Of a DNA stretch of 64,000 bases, positions 16,033-25,379 are shown in pieces. Both the position numbers and the translations under genes were made by a program. The notes under the pieces are model-generated. The model worked only from the letters and a program-made list of their open reading frames with translations. It did no database searches and was not told where the DNA came from. Positions within the stretch are counted from its first letter, which is position 1. Every line of letters starts with the position of its first letter. Location: the NCBI GenBank assembly GCA_937894725.1, contig CALAYL010000054.1, positions 1-64,000 of the forward strand, read 5' to 3'. Source of the DNA: an uncultured Bacteroidota bacterium. GTDB taxonomy: Bacteria; Bacteroidota; Bacteroidia; Chitinophagales; LD1.

Positions 16033-17037
16033 CTATTTCGTAAATTTCCAGCTCGATTTGCTTGCCGTCCATACATAATCGAGTAGCAAGAAAAAAAGCG
16101 CTAAAGCTAGGAAATACTGAAACTGATCGTCATAATCTGTATAGACCATTTCTTCAAAATCTTTTTTAGATAATCCACTCAAATCATTGATTACTCGCTC
16201 TACAGCATCGGCACTATTATCGAGCCAATAAAACTTGCCATTCCCTTTGAGAGCATACTCTCGAAGAGCGGCTATATTTACTTTTGTCATCACGACATTT
16301 CCATCTCCATCGCGTTTAAAATCGCCATTGGTGAGAGGGATTGGTCCTCCTTTTTCAGAGCCCACGGCTATGGTATAAATTTTAATACCTGCGCTTGACG
16401 CCTTCTCAATAGCATCGTTTACGCCTTCCTCATTGTCTTCACCATCTGATATAATGACTAACGCTTTTGATCCTTTTGATTCTTTCGAAAATGAGCTAGT
16501 GGCTAGTTCTACCGCTTGAGATATGGCTGTACCTTGTGTAGGTACCATATTGGGTGAAAGCGATTTTAGATACATTCTAGCTGCTGAATAGTCCACCGTT
16601 TGAGGCATCTGCATATAGGCTCTGCCTGCAAATACAATCAAGCCTAATCGATCGTTTTTTAGTTCATCGATAAAACGAGAAATGAAATTTTTAGCTTTCA
16701 AAAGTCGATTAGGTACCACATCTTCGGCTAGCATACTTTTAGACACATCTACCGCGATGATTAGGTCTATACCACTGCGTTTTACTTTTTCCTGACGAGT
16801 ACCTATCTGTGGATTAGCAAGGCCTACAACTAATGATAAAAACGCTAACGATAGAAAAACAAACTTGACGATAGGGGCTGACGCAGCATAGCTCGGCATT
16901 AGCTTTTTTATCAGTCTGGCACTACCTAAGCGCTGTATTCGGCTAGCTCTCCACCATCTATAGTAGAGAAACAGCAGAAATGCCGCTACCCACAAAATGA
17001 GTAGCCATAGGTATTCTGGATGTTCAAACTTTATCAC
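16033..17037 (-). CDS. batB: VWA-domain membrane protein BatB
   Basis: A 334-residue inner-membrane protein with a von Willebrand A domain facing the periplasm. Membrane segments are near residues 8-26 and 57-78, with one at the C-terminus (FQYFLALALFFLLLDYVW). The MIDAS motif is DVSKS in IIAVDVSKSMLAEDV, followed by FAGRAYMQMP and ISDGEDNEEG. It starts at GTG 17037; no ATG lies nearby. Bat proteins were linked to aerotolerance in Bacteroides and probably form a complex with BatA. The usual batC, batD and batE do not follow; the tRNA comes next. Confidence 0.9.
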   Translation of the reverse strand: MIKFEHPEYLWLLILWVAAFLLFLYYRWWRASRIQRLGSARLIKKLMPSYAASAPIVKFVFLSLAFLSLVVGLANPQIGTRQEKVKRSGIDLIIAVDVSKSMLAEDVVPNRLLKAKNFISRFIDELKNDRLGLIVFAGRAYMQMPQTVDYSAARMYLKSLSPNMVPTQGTAISQAVELATSSFSKESKGSKALVIISDGEDNEEGVNDAIEKASSAGIKIYTIAVGSEKGGPIPLTNGDFKRDGDGNVVMTKVNIAALREYALKGNGKFYWLDNSADAVERVINDLSGLSKKDFEEMVYTDYDDQFQYFLALALFFLLLDYVWTASKSSWKFTK

Positions 17038-17058
17038 TTCTATCTCTGCTTTTTTTCG

Positions 17059-18072
17059 TTAGGGCAAGGTTTTAAAAATCGTATATCTACTCCACCAATC
17101 TATCAGCAATAGCACCATAGCCGCAAAGGCAAACCAAAAAAACATTTCTGTTTTACGACTAAAGGCCGATACTTTTATTTTGGTTTTTTCGAGCTTATCT
17201 ATCTCTTCAAAAATCTGTGTTAGTTTTTTATTATTGGTAGCTCGAAAGTATTGTCCTCCTGTTTTTTTTGCTACTTCCTTGAGTATGTTTTCATCTATCT
17301 GTACCTCGGCATAGTCATATACAAGATTGCCATTTTGATCCATCGCTACTGGTGTGTATGCTTGTCCTTGTGTGCCTACTCCTATGGTGTAAACGCGTAC
17401 CCCAAACTGCGTGGCTATATCGGCAGCAGTAGCGGGATCTACTAAGCCTTTGTTGTTTACCCCATCTGTCATCAAGATCACTACTTTGCTTTTTGACTCG
17501 CTCTCTTTTAGTCGCTGTACGGCATTTGCGAGCCCCATTCCTATGGCTGTGCCATCTTCTAGCTTACCATTGGTGATAGCGTTGAGTTGGTTTTTTACGA
17601 TTACATGATCAATGGTTACGGGACATTGAGTAAAACTCTCTCCCGCAAATATCACCAAACCTATTCTATCATTAGCACGGCCGTTGATAAAATCGAGGGC
17701 TGTCTTTTTTGCGGCATCTAATCTGTTTGGTTTAAAGTCTTGTGCTAGCATCGAAGACGATACGTCCATACTGATAACGATGTCAATCCCTTCGGTAGTT
17801 ACTTTCGACTCGTTGTAGGATGTTTGAGGGCGCGCTAAGGCTATCAAAAGCAACGATACAGCAGCCCAACGCAATACTGGCAAAAAAGCTTTCACTTTTG
17901 CAATCATCGGCATACTGTGGCTTTCCAGCAATTTTACTTCCGAAAAAAGCAGGGTAGGATTTTTCTTTTTTCTAACAAAAATCCACCAAACTACCTGTGC
18001 AACTAGTATTGCAGGTATCAACCATAGCACCCAAGGTGAGGCAAACGTAATATGTTTGAATACGGTCATCAT
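17059..18072 (-). CDS. batA: VWA-domain membrane protein BatA
   Basis: A 337-residue inner-membrane protein of the same fold as BatB. Membrane segments lie near 11-31 and 62-80 and at the C-terminus (MFFWFAFAAMVLLLIDWW). MIDAS is DVSSS in ISMDVSSSMLAQDF; later FAGESFTQCP and TDGVNNKGLVDP. The start overlaps the upstream gene by four bases (ATGATGA; ATG at 18072 or 18069). It is likely to be a partner of BatB, 21 bases downstream. Confidence 0.92.
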   Translation of the reverse strand: MMTVFKHITFASPWVLWLIPAILVAQVVWWIFVRKKKNPTLLFSEVKLLESHSMPMIAKVKAFLPVLRWAAVSLLLIALARPQTSYNESKVTTEGIDIVISMDVSSSMLAQDFKPNRLDAAKKTALDFINGRANDRIGLVIFAGESFTQCPVTIDHVIVKNQLNAITNGKLEDGTAIGMGLANAVQRLKESESKSKVVILMTDGVNNKGLVDPATAADIATQFGVRVYTIGVGTQGQAYTPVAMDQNGNLVYDYAEVQIDENILKEVAKKTGGQYFRATNNKKLTQIFEEIDKLEKTKIKVSAFSRKTEMFFWFAFAAMVLLLIDWWSRYTIFKTLP

Positions 18073-19016
18073 TTTTTGGAAGGCGTATTGGTTTGATTTT
18101 TTTCAATCAATTTCGTATGCTCTACAAAAGCTAGCGCATCATCCATACAGCTGGTATTTTGGTCTGGTAGTGGTGTCATTTTTGCAAACTTCGCAAAGTC
18201 TGCTAATATCAATACTTCTATCAATTTGGTTTGATAGCCACTATCTATCCCTTTGTCTGCTATCATTACTTTGATTTCATCTGTAGTAGATTCGAGGGCG
18301 AGTACATCGTATCTATATTCAAGATAACTGCGTATGATTTCACTCAATCGAGAATAGTATTTTTTATGCTCATCTTTTTGCCATAGCTTTTCGCTGTTGA
18401 GTTTTTTCAGCTCCGCCAATGCCCATACATGCGCTGGTTCTACTGGTTTTGGCCTAGCTATTTCTACTATTTTTTTCTTCGCGTATTTTCTATACAACCA
18501 AAATCCTATCATAGCTAGGATCAACAACAATGCTAGGGCTATCCATAGATAAAAATCTTGGAGTTGGTAAGGCACTTTCAACGGTGCTTTGATAGGTTTG
18601 ATTGGTTGACTCGTATCGACTATAGGGGCAGTAGCGGTAATTTCAAATGGCTCTGTAAATGCAGTATCGCCATTCAACACAATGGGGATTGCGGGTATCG
18701 TATAAGTTCCAGAATCATAAACTGAAGCGGTAAAGTATTGCGATAAAATTTGCTTACCGTGGAGTTCTGAAGTGTCAATTTTTTCTTTTAAAATAATTTC
18801 AAATCGTGCGAGTGTATCTCCTGAAAAGTTTGGGAACTCAAGGCCTTCGTTTTTTTCTATAGTTATTTTTAAGAAAAATCGGAGCGGGTCGCCTATTTCT
18901 ATTTTAAATGAATCTACACCTAAGCTTACGTTCTTTTGCGCAACAAGGGTAGTCATAGATAAAAATAGCCCTATGCCCAGCATTAAATCCCTTCCTATTT
19001 TGCCTACTGTTCTCAT
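18069..19016 (-). CDS. BatD-like membrane protein of the moxR-bat cluster
   Basis: A 315-residue protein with signal peptide (1-26, ending TLVAQ). A periplasmic beta-rich domain (about 30-160, IEIGDPLRFFLKITIEKNEG, YDSGTYTIPAIPI) resembles the oxygen-tolerance BatD fold. One membrane helix follows (LWIALALLLILAMIGFWLY, about 167-186). The cytoplasmic helical domain (190-300) has KYYSRLSEIIRSYLEYRY, the sequence pattern of DUF4381-type proteins. It overlaps the DUF58 gene and batA by four bases each, so the cluster is translationally coupled. It probably links the VWA proteins to the MoxR ATPase; this is inference from context. Confidence 0.75.
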   Translation of the reverse strand: MRTVGKIGRDLMLGIGLFLSMTTLVAQKNVSLGVDSFKIEIGDPLRFFLKITIEKNEGLEFPNFSGDTLARFEIILKEKIDTSELHGKQILSQYFTASVYDSGTYTIPAIPIVLNGDTAFTEPFEITATAPIVDTSQPIKPIKAPLKVPYQLQDFYLWIALALLLILAMIGFWLYRKYAKKKIVEIARPKPVEPAHVWALAELKKLNSEKLWQKDEHKKYYSRLSEIIRSYLEYRYDVLALESTTDEIKVMIADKGIDSGYQTKLIEVLILADFAKFAKMTPLPDQNTSCMDDALAFVEHTKLIEKNQTNTPSKK

Positions 19017-19936
19017 CTTGTTCTTACGCCTCTTTCTTTAAATAGTTGAATCAATGCCTTTGTATAATCATCAGTAGTAGCGATACTCACAAACTGAGCT
19101 CCACTCTTTGAAAACGCTTGTTTTAAAAAGTGTTGTCTAACTTCAAATTTTTCACGCAGCGAAGTGCGTACACTTTTATCGCTGGTATTTATGTAGAATG
19201 TTTTTCCCGTCTCAATATCCTCTATGTTTACAAGTCCTACATCTTCTAAAAGATGCTCCGATTTGTCGTAAACTTGAATCGCCAATAGGTCGTGTTTCTG
19301 GGCGGCTATGCGAAGTTGTTTTTCGTAGTTGCAGTTTACCTGAAAATCAGAAATCAAAAACGCAATGGTTTTTTTCTTGGCAGCATTCGTAAAATACGCT
19401 AAAACTTCCGATAGGTCAGTGCCTCGGGCATCTGATTTGAAATTGTCTATCTCTGCAATGATGCGTAAAATATGCGATTTTCCTTTCTTCGGTGGAATGT
19501 ATTTTTCGACTTTATCTGTAAAGAAAAGCACGCCTACTTTATCATTGTTTTTGATAGCCGAAAAGGCTAAAATACCACTTATAAGCTCGATGATTTCTCG
19601 TTTAAACTCATTTTGTGTACCAAAAAGAGTGGACTTGCTTACATCAATCATCAGCATTAAGGTGAGCTCCCGCTCTTCGTCAAATACTTTGATAAATGGA
19701 CTTCCTCCGCGGGCTGTTACGTTCCAATCAATAAGTCTTACATCATCGCCATATTGGTATTCTCGCACCTCTGCAAATGAGATGCCACGACCCTTAAAGG
19801 CCGAGTGATAGCTTCCCGCAAACACTTGATTTGACAACTTACGCGTTACGATTTCGATACGTCTTATTTTATCTCGCTTTGCTTTGGCTGCCGCTGCTTG
19901 TACGGCTAGTTCATCTGTGAAAGTAAACCATCCCAT
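19013..19936 (-). CDS. DUF58 domain protein
   Basis: A 307-residue cytoplasmic protein of the DUF58 family, a VWA-like fold regularly paired with MoxR ATPases. Seen: RKLSNQVFAGSYHSAFKGRG near the start, the hallmark YGDDVRLIDWNVTARGGSPF near 62-81, and a MIDAS-like DVSKS in LMLMIDVSKSTLFGT. The end reads VSIATTDDYTKALIQLFKERG. It lies 3 bases after moxR and overlaps the next gene. The family role is thought to be regulation or assembly of periplasmic VWA complexes. Confidence 0.92.
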   Translation of the reverse strand: MGWFTFTDELAVQAAAAKAKRDKIRRIEIVTRKLSNQVFAGSYHSAFKGRGISFAEVREYQYGDDVRLIDWNVTARGGSPFIKVFDEERELTLMLMIDVSKSTLFGTQNEFKREIIELISGILAFSAIKNNDKVGVLFFTDKVEKYIPPKKGKSHILRIIAEIDNFKSDARGTDLSEVLAYFTNAAKKKTIAFLISDFQVNCNYEKQLRIAAQKHDLLAIQVYDKSEHLLEDVGLVNIEDIETGKTFYINTSDKSVRTSLREKFEVRQHFLKQAFSKSGAQFVSIATTDDYTKALIQLFKERGVRTR

Positions 19937-19939
19937 AGC

Positions 19940-20950
19940 CTACGGTACTTCTACTGCATTTAAGATTTCGCTAATGATATCATCAGCCTGTACATTTTCG
20001 GCTTCGGCTTCATAGCTCAGGCCAATTCTATGACGCATCACATCGTAGCAAACTGCACGAACATCTTCAGGAATCACATACCCTCTTCGTTTTATAAACG
20101 CATACGCTTTAGCAGCCAATGCTAGATTTATACTCGCTCTTGGTGAACCACCATAACTAATCAACGGCACTAATTTTTGTAATTTATAATCGGCTGGATT
20201 TCGCGAAGCGAATACGATATCTAAAATATATTTCTCGATTTTGTCATCCATATAGACCTCACGCACCGTTTTTCGAGCACTGATGATAGCCTCTTTCGAA
20301 ACTACTTTATTGATGGTAGGTTGTTCAAATGCCATATTTTGGCGAATGATTAGTTGTTCCTCTTCTTTTTTAGGATAATTGATAACTACTTTGAGCATAA
20401 AACGATCTACCTGCGCTTCAGGTAGTGGATAGGTGCCTTCTTGTTCTATAGGATTTTGTGTGGCGAGTACAAGAAATGGTTCATCGAGTTTATAGCTTCT
20501 ATCGCCTATGGTAACTTGGCGCTCTTGCATAGCTTCGAGCAAGGCAGACTGTACCTTTGCAGGGGCACGGTTGATTTCATCCGCCAAAATGAAGTTGGCA
20601 AATATGGGGCCTTTTTTAACGACAAACTCATTGTCTTTTTGATTGTAAATCATAGTACCTATAACATCGGCAGGAAGCAAGTCGGGCGTAAACTGAATAC
20701 GCGAAAACTGTGTATCAATAGCGCTCGACAGCGATTTGATAGAAAGTGTTTTGGCTAGACCAGGCAAACCTTCGAGCAAAATATGACCATTGGCGAGTAC
20801 CGCTAAGAGCAATCTCTCCACCATAGCTTTTTGACCTATCACCACTTTGCCGAGTTCGAGATTGAGGATATCTACAAATGCACTCTCCTTATTTATTTTC
20901 TCATTGAGGGCTGCGATGTCCACCGATTGGGTATTTCCGATTACTTCCAT
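19940..20950 (-). CDS. MoxR-family AAA+ ATPase
   Basis: A 336-residue AAA+ chaperone-like ATPase. ATG 20950 is preferred to an upstream TTG (20989). Walker A is GLPGLAKT, Walker B LADEINRAP, sensor 1 LATQNPIEQEGTYPLPEAQ, with a C-terminal lid ending in the VRAVCYDVMRHRIGLSYEAE segment. It heads a minus-strand cluster with the DUF58, BatD-like, BatA and BatB genes. MoxR proteins act on VWA-domain partners, so the downstream genes are the likely clients. A TAAATTTG -7 element lies at 20979-20972 in the leader region. Confidence 0.93.
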   Translation of the reverse strand: MEVIGNTQSVDIAALNEKINKESAFVDILNLELGKVVIGQKAMVERLLLAVLANGHILLEGLPGLAKTLSIKSLSSAIDTQFSRIQFTPDLLPADVIGTMIYNQKDNEFVVKKGPIFANFILADEINRAPAKVQSALLEAMQERQVTIGDRSYKLDEPFLVLATQNPIEQEGTYPLPEAQVDRFMLKVVINYPKKEEEQLIIRQNMAFEQPTINKVVSKEAIISARKTVREVYMDDKIEKYILDIVFASRNPADYKLQKLVPLISYGGSPRASINLALAAKAYAFIKRRGYVIPEDVRAVCYDVMRHRIGLSYEAEAENVQADDIISEILNAVEVP

Positions 20951-20971
20951 TGATTCAATTTTTTTGTAGGG

Positions 20972-20979
20972 CAAATTTA
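20972..20979 (-). promoter_or_regulatory. Candidate -7 element for the moxR cluster
   Basis: TAAATTTG on the minus strand matches TAnnTTTG and lies 22 bases before the moxR ATG. No clear -33 TTTG is seen at the right distance. The divergent gap to ileS (20951-21262, 312 bases) holds no gene or strong hairpin I can support. Confidence 0.35.
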
Positions 20980-21262
20980 CTTTTAACAAATTAGCTTGTA
21001 TGTAAAAAAAGGTTAAGCGAAAGGCTAAGATGGGCTATTAAGTAGTTAATAACAAAAGTTATATAGCCCAAAGCTAAGCTTGAGGTAGAAATGTAGCCAA
21101 CTTAAAAATGTAATCTTATCTCGATATCTACTAGATTCTTCAATTTGAAACACCTAATGGATAAATCAATAATTTTGTGAATGAGCTACATTTGCTAATC
21201 GATTTCAACCAAAAGCATTATTTTACACCCCTTTTGACAAATTTGCCTATACTTAATTTTTT

Positions 21263-24200
21263 ATGAAACCGAAGCAAAACGACCAACATAACTATCCCGA
21301 ATTTAGTGGACTTGATTTTCCTTCTTTAGAGAAGGAGATACTAGATTTTTGGAAAAAAAACGATATTTTCAAAAAAAGCATAAGCACACGCGAGGAGAAT
21401 AAACCCTTTGTTTTTTATGAGGGGCCACCATCGGCCAATGGGCTACCCGGTATCCATCACATGATGTCGCGTACGCTCAAGGATATTTTTTGTCGATTCA
21501 AAACCTTAGATGGATATAGAGTAGATAGAAAAGCGGGTTGGGATACGCACGGATTGCCTATAGAACTAAGTGTAGAAAAAGAATTGGGCATCACAAAGAA
21601 AGATATAGGTACTAAAATATCGGAAGAAGAATATAACGCACTTTGTAAAAAAAACGTGCTCAAATACACCGATATTTGGAATGAGCTTACGCACAAAATG
21701 GGCTATTGGGTAGATCTCGAAAATCCGTATATCACGTATGAAAATAGTTATATCGAAACTATTTGGGCATTGCTCCAGATGTTGTATAAAAAGGATTTGC
21801 TTTATAAAGGCTACACCATACAGCCTTATTCGCCTGCTGCAGGTACGGGGCTGAGTTCGCATGAACTCAATCAGCCTGGCTGCTACCGCGATGTGAAAGA
21901 TAGTTCTGCAATAGCCCAGTTTAAGGTGGTTAAAAACGAAAAATCAGCTTTCCTTTTTGATACAGAAAACGATGATGTGCGATTTTTAGCATGGACGACT
22001 ACGCCATGGACATTGCCATCGAATACGGCTTTAGCGGTAGGCGAAAAGATAGAATATACACTTGTTGAAACCTATAACCCATATACCTTTCAGCCAGTAA
22101 AAGTAGTCTTGGCAAAAGCATTGATGACTAAATATTTTACAGAAAAAAATGCAGATATAACACTTGATAGCTATACTGCTGGCGATAAAGCGATTCCATT
22201 TAAAGAACTAAAAACATGCCTTGGGAAAGATATTATAGGGATTACTTATGAGCAATTGCTCCCATACGTACAACCCAGTGATGGCGATGCTTTTCGTGTA
22301 ATAGCGGGCGATTTTGTAACCACTACCGATGGTACAGGTATAGTGCATATCGCTCCATCGTTTGGTGCAGATGATATGCGTGTGGCAAAGCAAAATGGCA
22401 TTGGTTCTTTGACTTTGGTAGATAAGCAGGGAAAGTTTTTGGAGGAGATTGTGGATGCTCAGTTTGGACTAGGAGGTGAGTTTATAAAAGAAGCCTATCT
22501 AAATGACGAGGAGAAAGCGGTGGAGCTTGCCAAGCAAAAAGAATTGCTAAAGCCTATTATTCCTCAGCTTGAAAAATATTTGAGTGTAGATGATCGAATT
22601 ATTTTGAAACTAAAACTTGATAACAAACTCTTTAAGACGGAGCGATACGAACACTCTTATCCGCATTGTTGGAGAACAGATAAGCCGGTGATTTATTATC
22701 CCCTCGATTCATGGTTTGTGAGAGTAACCGCGATAAAAGATAAGTTGATAGCACACAATAAAACGATTAATTGGAAGCCGAAACATACTGGCGAAGGTCG
22801 TTTTGGACAGTGGCTCGAAAATTTAGTGGATTGGAATTTATCTCGTTCTCGCTACTGGGGCACACCTCTGCCTATCTGGCGGACAGCGGACAATGCAACC
22901 GAAAAATGTATTGGTTCGCTCAGCGAACTGCAAAGTGAAATCGACAAATCAATAGCCGCTGGGGTGATGACTGCCGATGCAAAATACAAAAACGAAAAAG
23001 GAGAAATTGAGTTGCATAAGCCGTATGTAGATGAGATAGTATTGGTATCTGATACGGGTGAAAAAATGTATCGTGAGTCAGATCTTATAGATGTTTGGTT
23101 CGACTCAGGGGCTATGCCATATGCCCAATGGAATTGGCTACCCGAAAAGGGCGAGGGTGCTCCATTTGGCGTTATTCCGAAATTTCCAGCAGACTATATA
23201 GCAGAAGGTGTTGATCAGACACGAGGCTGGTTTTATACACTACATGTGTTGGGTGTGGCTTTGTTTGATTCGGTAGCCTATAAAAATGTGATTTCAAACG
23301 GTTTATTACTCGACAAAAACGGTAATAAAATGAGTAAACGGTTGGGTAATGTGGTAGATCCTTTTGAGGCTATCAACAAATACGGTGCAGATCCTACACG
23401 CTGGTACATGACACGTAATAGTGACCCTTGGGATAATTTAAAATTTGATACAGAGGGCATCGTAGATGTGACTCGTTCACTCTATGGTACGCTTTACAAC
23501 ACTTATTCTTTCTTTGCGCTCTATGCCAATATTGACAAGTTTGTAATTGATAAAAACTCGCTCACATCGATCGAAGAGCGTACCGAATTGGACAGATGGA
23601 TTTTGTCAAAATTAAACTCACTGATCAAAGAGGTAACTGCCTTTTACAATGACTACGAACCCACTAAAGCCGCTCGTGCTATCGAAGAATTTGTGGATGT
23701 AAATTTAAGCAATTGGCACATTCGTCTTTCGCGTAGGCGTTTTTGGAAAGGAGAGATGAGTCGTGATAAGCAATCTGCATATGAAACATTGTTTGTGTGT
23801 TTAGAAACTGTAGCCCAGCTCATGTCGCCTGTATCGCCATTTTTTAGTGAATGGATTTGGCAAAGCTTACATACTTCAAGCAGATTAGAAAATGGAAATT
23901 CAATTCACCTTTCTTATTTGCCAAAGGCAGATGAAACGATTATAGATACTGCATTAGAGCAGCGTATGTTGATGGCACAGCGGGTGTCATCGATGGTGCT
24001 TTCGCTACGTAAAAAAGAGATGATAAAAGTGCGGCAGCCGCTCCAAAAAATATTGATACCCGTAGCCAACGAAGCTGTGAAAGATGCACTAAAAAAGGTG
24101 GAGAGCTATATTCTGAACGAAGTGAATGTGAAAGAAATTCTGTATGTAGAAGATACATCAGATATGGTGAAGAAGAAAATAAAACCAAACTTTAAATCAT

Positions 24201-24691
24201 TGGGCAAACGCGCAGGACCAAAAATAAAAGCGGTGCAAGAGGCAGTGGGCAAAATGGGTCAACACGATATAGCGACCATAGAACGTGCACATACTTTTTT
24301 GCTTGATTTGGGTGGTGAAAAATTTGACCTTAATTTAGAAGATGTAGAGATTAGTTCGGAAGATATAGAAGGCTGGCTCGTAGCTACCGATAGCGGACTC
24401 ACTGTGGCTTTAGATGTGGCGCTCACAGCTAGTTTGCTACTCGAAGGCACTGCAAGAGAGTTTGTAAATAAAATCCAAAATCTTCGTAAAGATAAGGGTT
24501 TTGAGGTATTGGATAGAATCAGTGTAACAGTCGAAAGAAACGAAGAGTTGGCTAATTCGCTCGCTTTCTTTAATGATTATATTGCCAATGAAATTTTGGC
24601 AAACGAGATTAAACTTATAGATAATTTGACCAGTTTTGACAAAATAGAATTTAATGACACTACACTAAAAGTGCAGGTTGAAAAAGTATAG
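21263..24691 (+). CDS. ileS: Isoleucyl-tRNA synthetase
   Basis: A 1142-residue class I aminoacyl-tRNA synthetase. The HIGH region is GPPSANGLPGIHHMMSRTL (GIHH at about 63-66) and the KMSKR loop lies near 688-692 (NGNKMSKRLGN). The editing domain contains WTTTPWTLPSNTALAV. The C-terminal anticodon-binding part runs from about 770 to 930, followed by a DUF5915-type tail with IKPNFKSLGKRAG. Length and tail are those of the eukaryote-like type 2 IleRS found in Bacteroidota, which is often less sensitive to mupirocin; that is family knowledge, not tested here. lspA starts one base after its stop. Confidence 0.97.
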   Translation: MKPKQNDQHNYPEFSGLDFPSLEKEILDFWKKNDIFKKSISTREENKPFVFYEGPPSANGLPGIHHMMSRTLKDIFCRFKTLDGYRVDRKAGWDTHGLPIELSVEKELGITKKDIGTKISEEEYNALCKKNVLKYTDIWNELTHKMGYWVDLENPYITYENSYIETIWALLQMLYKKDLLYKGYTIQPYSPAAGTGLSSHELNQPGCYRDVKDSSAIAQFKVVKNEKSAFLFDTENDDVRFLAWTTTPWTLPSNTALAVGEKIEYTLVETYNPYTFQPVKVVLAKALMTKYFTEKNADITLDSYTAGDKAIPFKELKTCLGKDIIGITYEQLLPYVQPSDGDAFRVIAGDFVTTTDGTGIVHIAPSFGADDMRVAKQNGIGSLTLVDKQGKFLEEIVDAQFGLGGEFIKEAYLNDEEKAVELAKQKELLKPIIPQLEKYLSVDDRIILKLKLDNKLFKTERYEHSYPHCWRTDKPVIYYPLDSWFVRVTAIKDKLIAHNKTINWKPKHTGEGRFGQWLENLVDWNLSRSRYWGTPLPIWRTADNATEKCIGSLSELQSEIDKSIAAGVMTADAKYKNEKGEIELHKPYVDEIVLVSDTGEKMYRESDLIDVWFDSGAMPYAQWNWLPEKGEGAPFGVIPKFPADYIAEGVDQTRGWFYTLHVLGVALFDSVAYKNVISNGLLLDKNGNKMSKRLGNVVDPFEAINKYGADPTRWYMTRNSDPWDNLKFDTEGIVDVTRSLYGTLYNTYSFFALYANIDKFVIDKNSLTSIEERTELDRWILSKLNSLIKEVTAFYNDYEPTKAARAIEEFVDVNLSNWHIRLSRRRFWKGEMSRDKQSAYETLFVCLETVAQLMSPVSPFFSEWIWQSLHTSSRLENGNSIHLSYLPKADETIIDTALEQRMLMAQRVSSMVLSLRKKEMIKVRQPLQKILIPVANEAVKDALKKVESYILNEVNVKEILYVEDTSDMVKKKIKPNFKSLGKRAGPKIKAVQEAVGKMGQHDIATIERAHTFLLDLGGEKFDLNLEDVEISSEDIEGWLVATDSGLTVALDVALTASLLLEGTAREFVNKIQNLRKDKGFEVLDRISVTVERNEELANSLAFFNDYIANEILANEIKLIDNLTSFDKIEFNDTTLKVQVEKV

Positions 24692-24692
24692 T

Positions 24693-25319
24693 ATGAAAAA
24701 AACAAGCATTACAGCAGTACTGATATTTATAGTGATTTTGATAATAGATCAAGCATCAAAAATTTGGGTAAAAACGCACATGATAGAGGGAGAGGAGTTT
24801 CGCATTTTTGGGGAATGGGCAAGGATTCACTTTGTGGAAAATCGAGGCATGGCTTTCAGCATGGAGCTGCCAGGTCAATATGGTAAATTAGCTTTGTCGT
24901 TTTTTCGATTTTTTGCTATCGGAGTCATGTTCTATCTTTTGGTAAATATGATTAAAGAAGCTAAACCTAAAGGCTTGGTGTATTGTACCACGGCCATCAT
25001 AGCGGGTGCATTAGGCAATTTAATCGATAGTATGTTTTATGGCAAAATATTTACAGATAGTTATGGTCAAGTAGCAAGTATTTTTCCTCCAGAAGGCTAT
25101 GCTGGATGGATGCAAGGCAATGTAGTTGATATGCTTTGGTTTCCCATGATAGATGGTGTTTTTCCTACTTGGCTTCCAATTTGGGGAGGAGAGCCGTTCT
25201 TATTTTTTAGCCCTATTTTTAATGTAGCAGATGCAGCTATCACCACAGCTATTTTTATCATCATTATTTTTCAAAAGCACTTTTTTAAAGAAGAGGAAAA
25301 GGTAGGAATGTCGCTTTAA
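24693..25319 (+). CDS. lspA: Lipoprotein signal peptidase (signal peptidase II)
   Basis: A 208-residue membrane aspartyl protease cleaving prolipoproteins before the lipidated Cys. ATG 24693 is used; an upstream TTG would overlap ileS. Motifs: IIDQASKIWV near the N-terminus, ENRGMAFSM, GALGNLIDSMFYGKIF with the first catalytic Asp, and FNVADAAITTAIFI with the second. Four hydrophobic segments are seen. A periplasmic insertion between the catalytic motifs (about 40 extra residues with GYAGWMQGNVVDMLWFP) is characteristic of Bacteroidota LspA. ileS and lspA commonly lie close together in this phylum. Confidence 0.95.
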   Translation: MKKTSITAVLIFIVILIIDQASKIWVKTHMIEGEEFRIFGEWARIHFVENRGMAFSMELPGQYGKLALSFFRFFAIGVMFYLLVNMIKEAKPKGLVYCTTAIIAGALGNLIDSMFYGKIFTDSYGQVASIFPPEGYAGWMQGNVVDMLWFPMIDGVFPTWLPIWGGEPFLFFSPIFNVADAAITTAIFIIIIFQKHFFKEEEKVGMSL

Positions 25320-25343
25320 TTACAAATTGGTCATTTACCTTTG
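25314..25343 (+). promoter_or_regulatory. Promoter of the permease gene
   Basis: TACCTTTG at 25336-25343 matches the -7 consensus. TTTA (25315-25318), 17 bases upstream, is a near match to the -33 TTTG and overlaps the end of lspA. The start codon is at 25380. Confidence 0.5.
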
Positions 25344-25379
25344 GAAAATATTTCTATATTACTTTAGAAAATATAATCT

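Noticed and set aside
15732..16076. Open frame across the tRNA-Arg
   Set aside because: It overlaps the tRNA and both flanking genes; a shadow.
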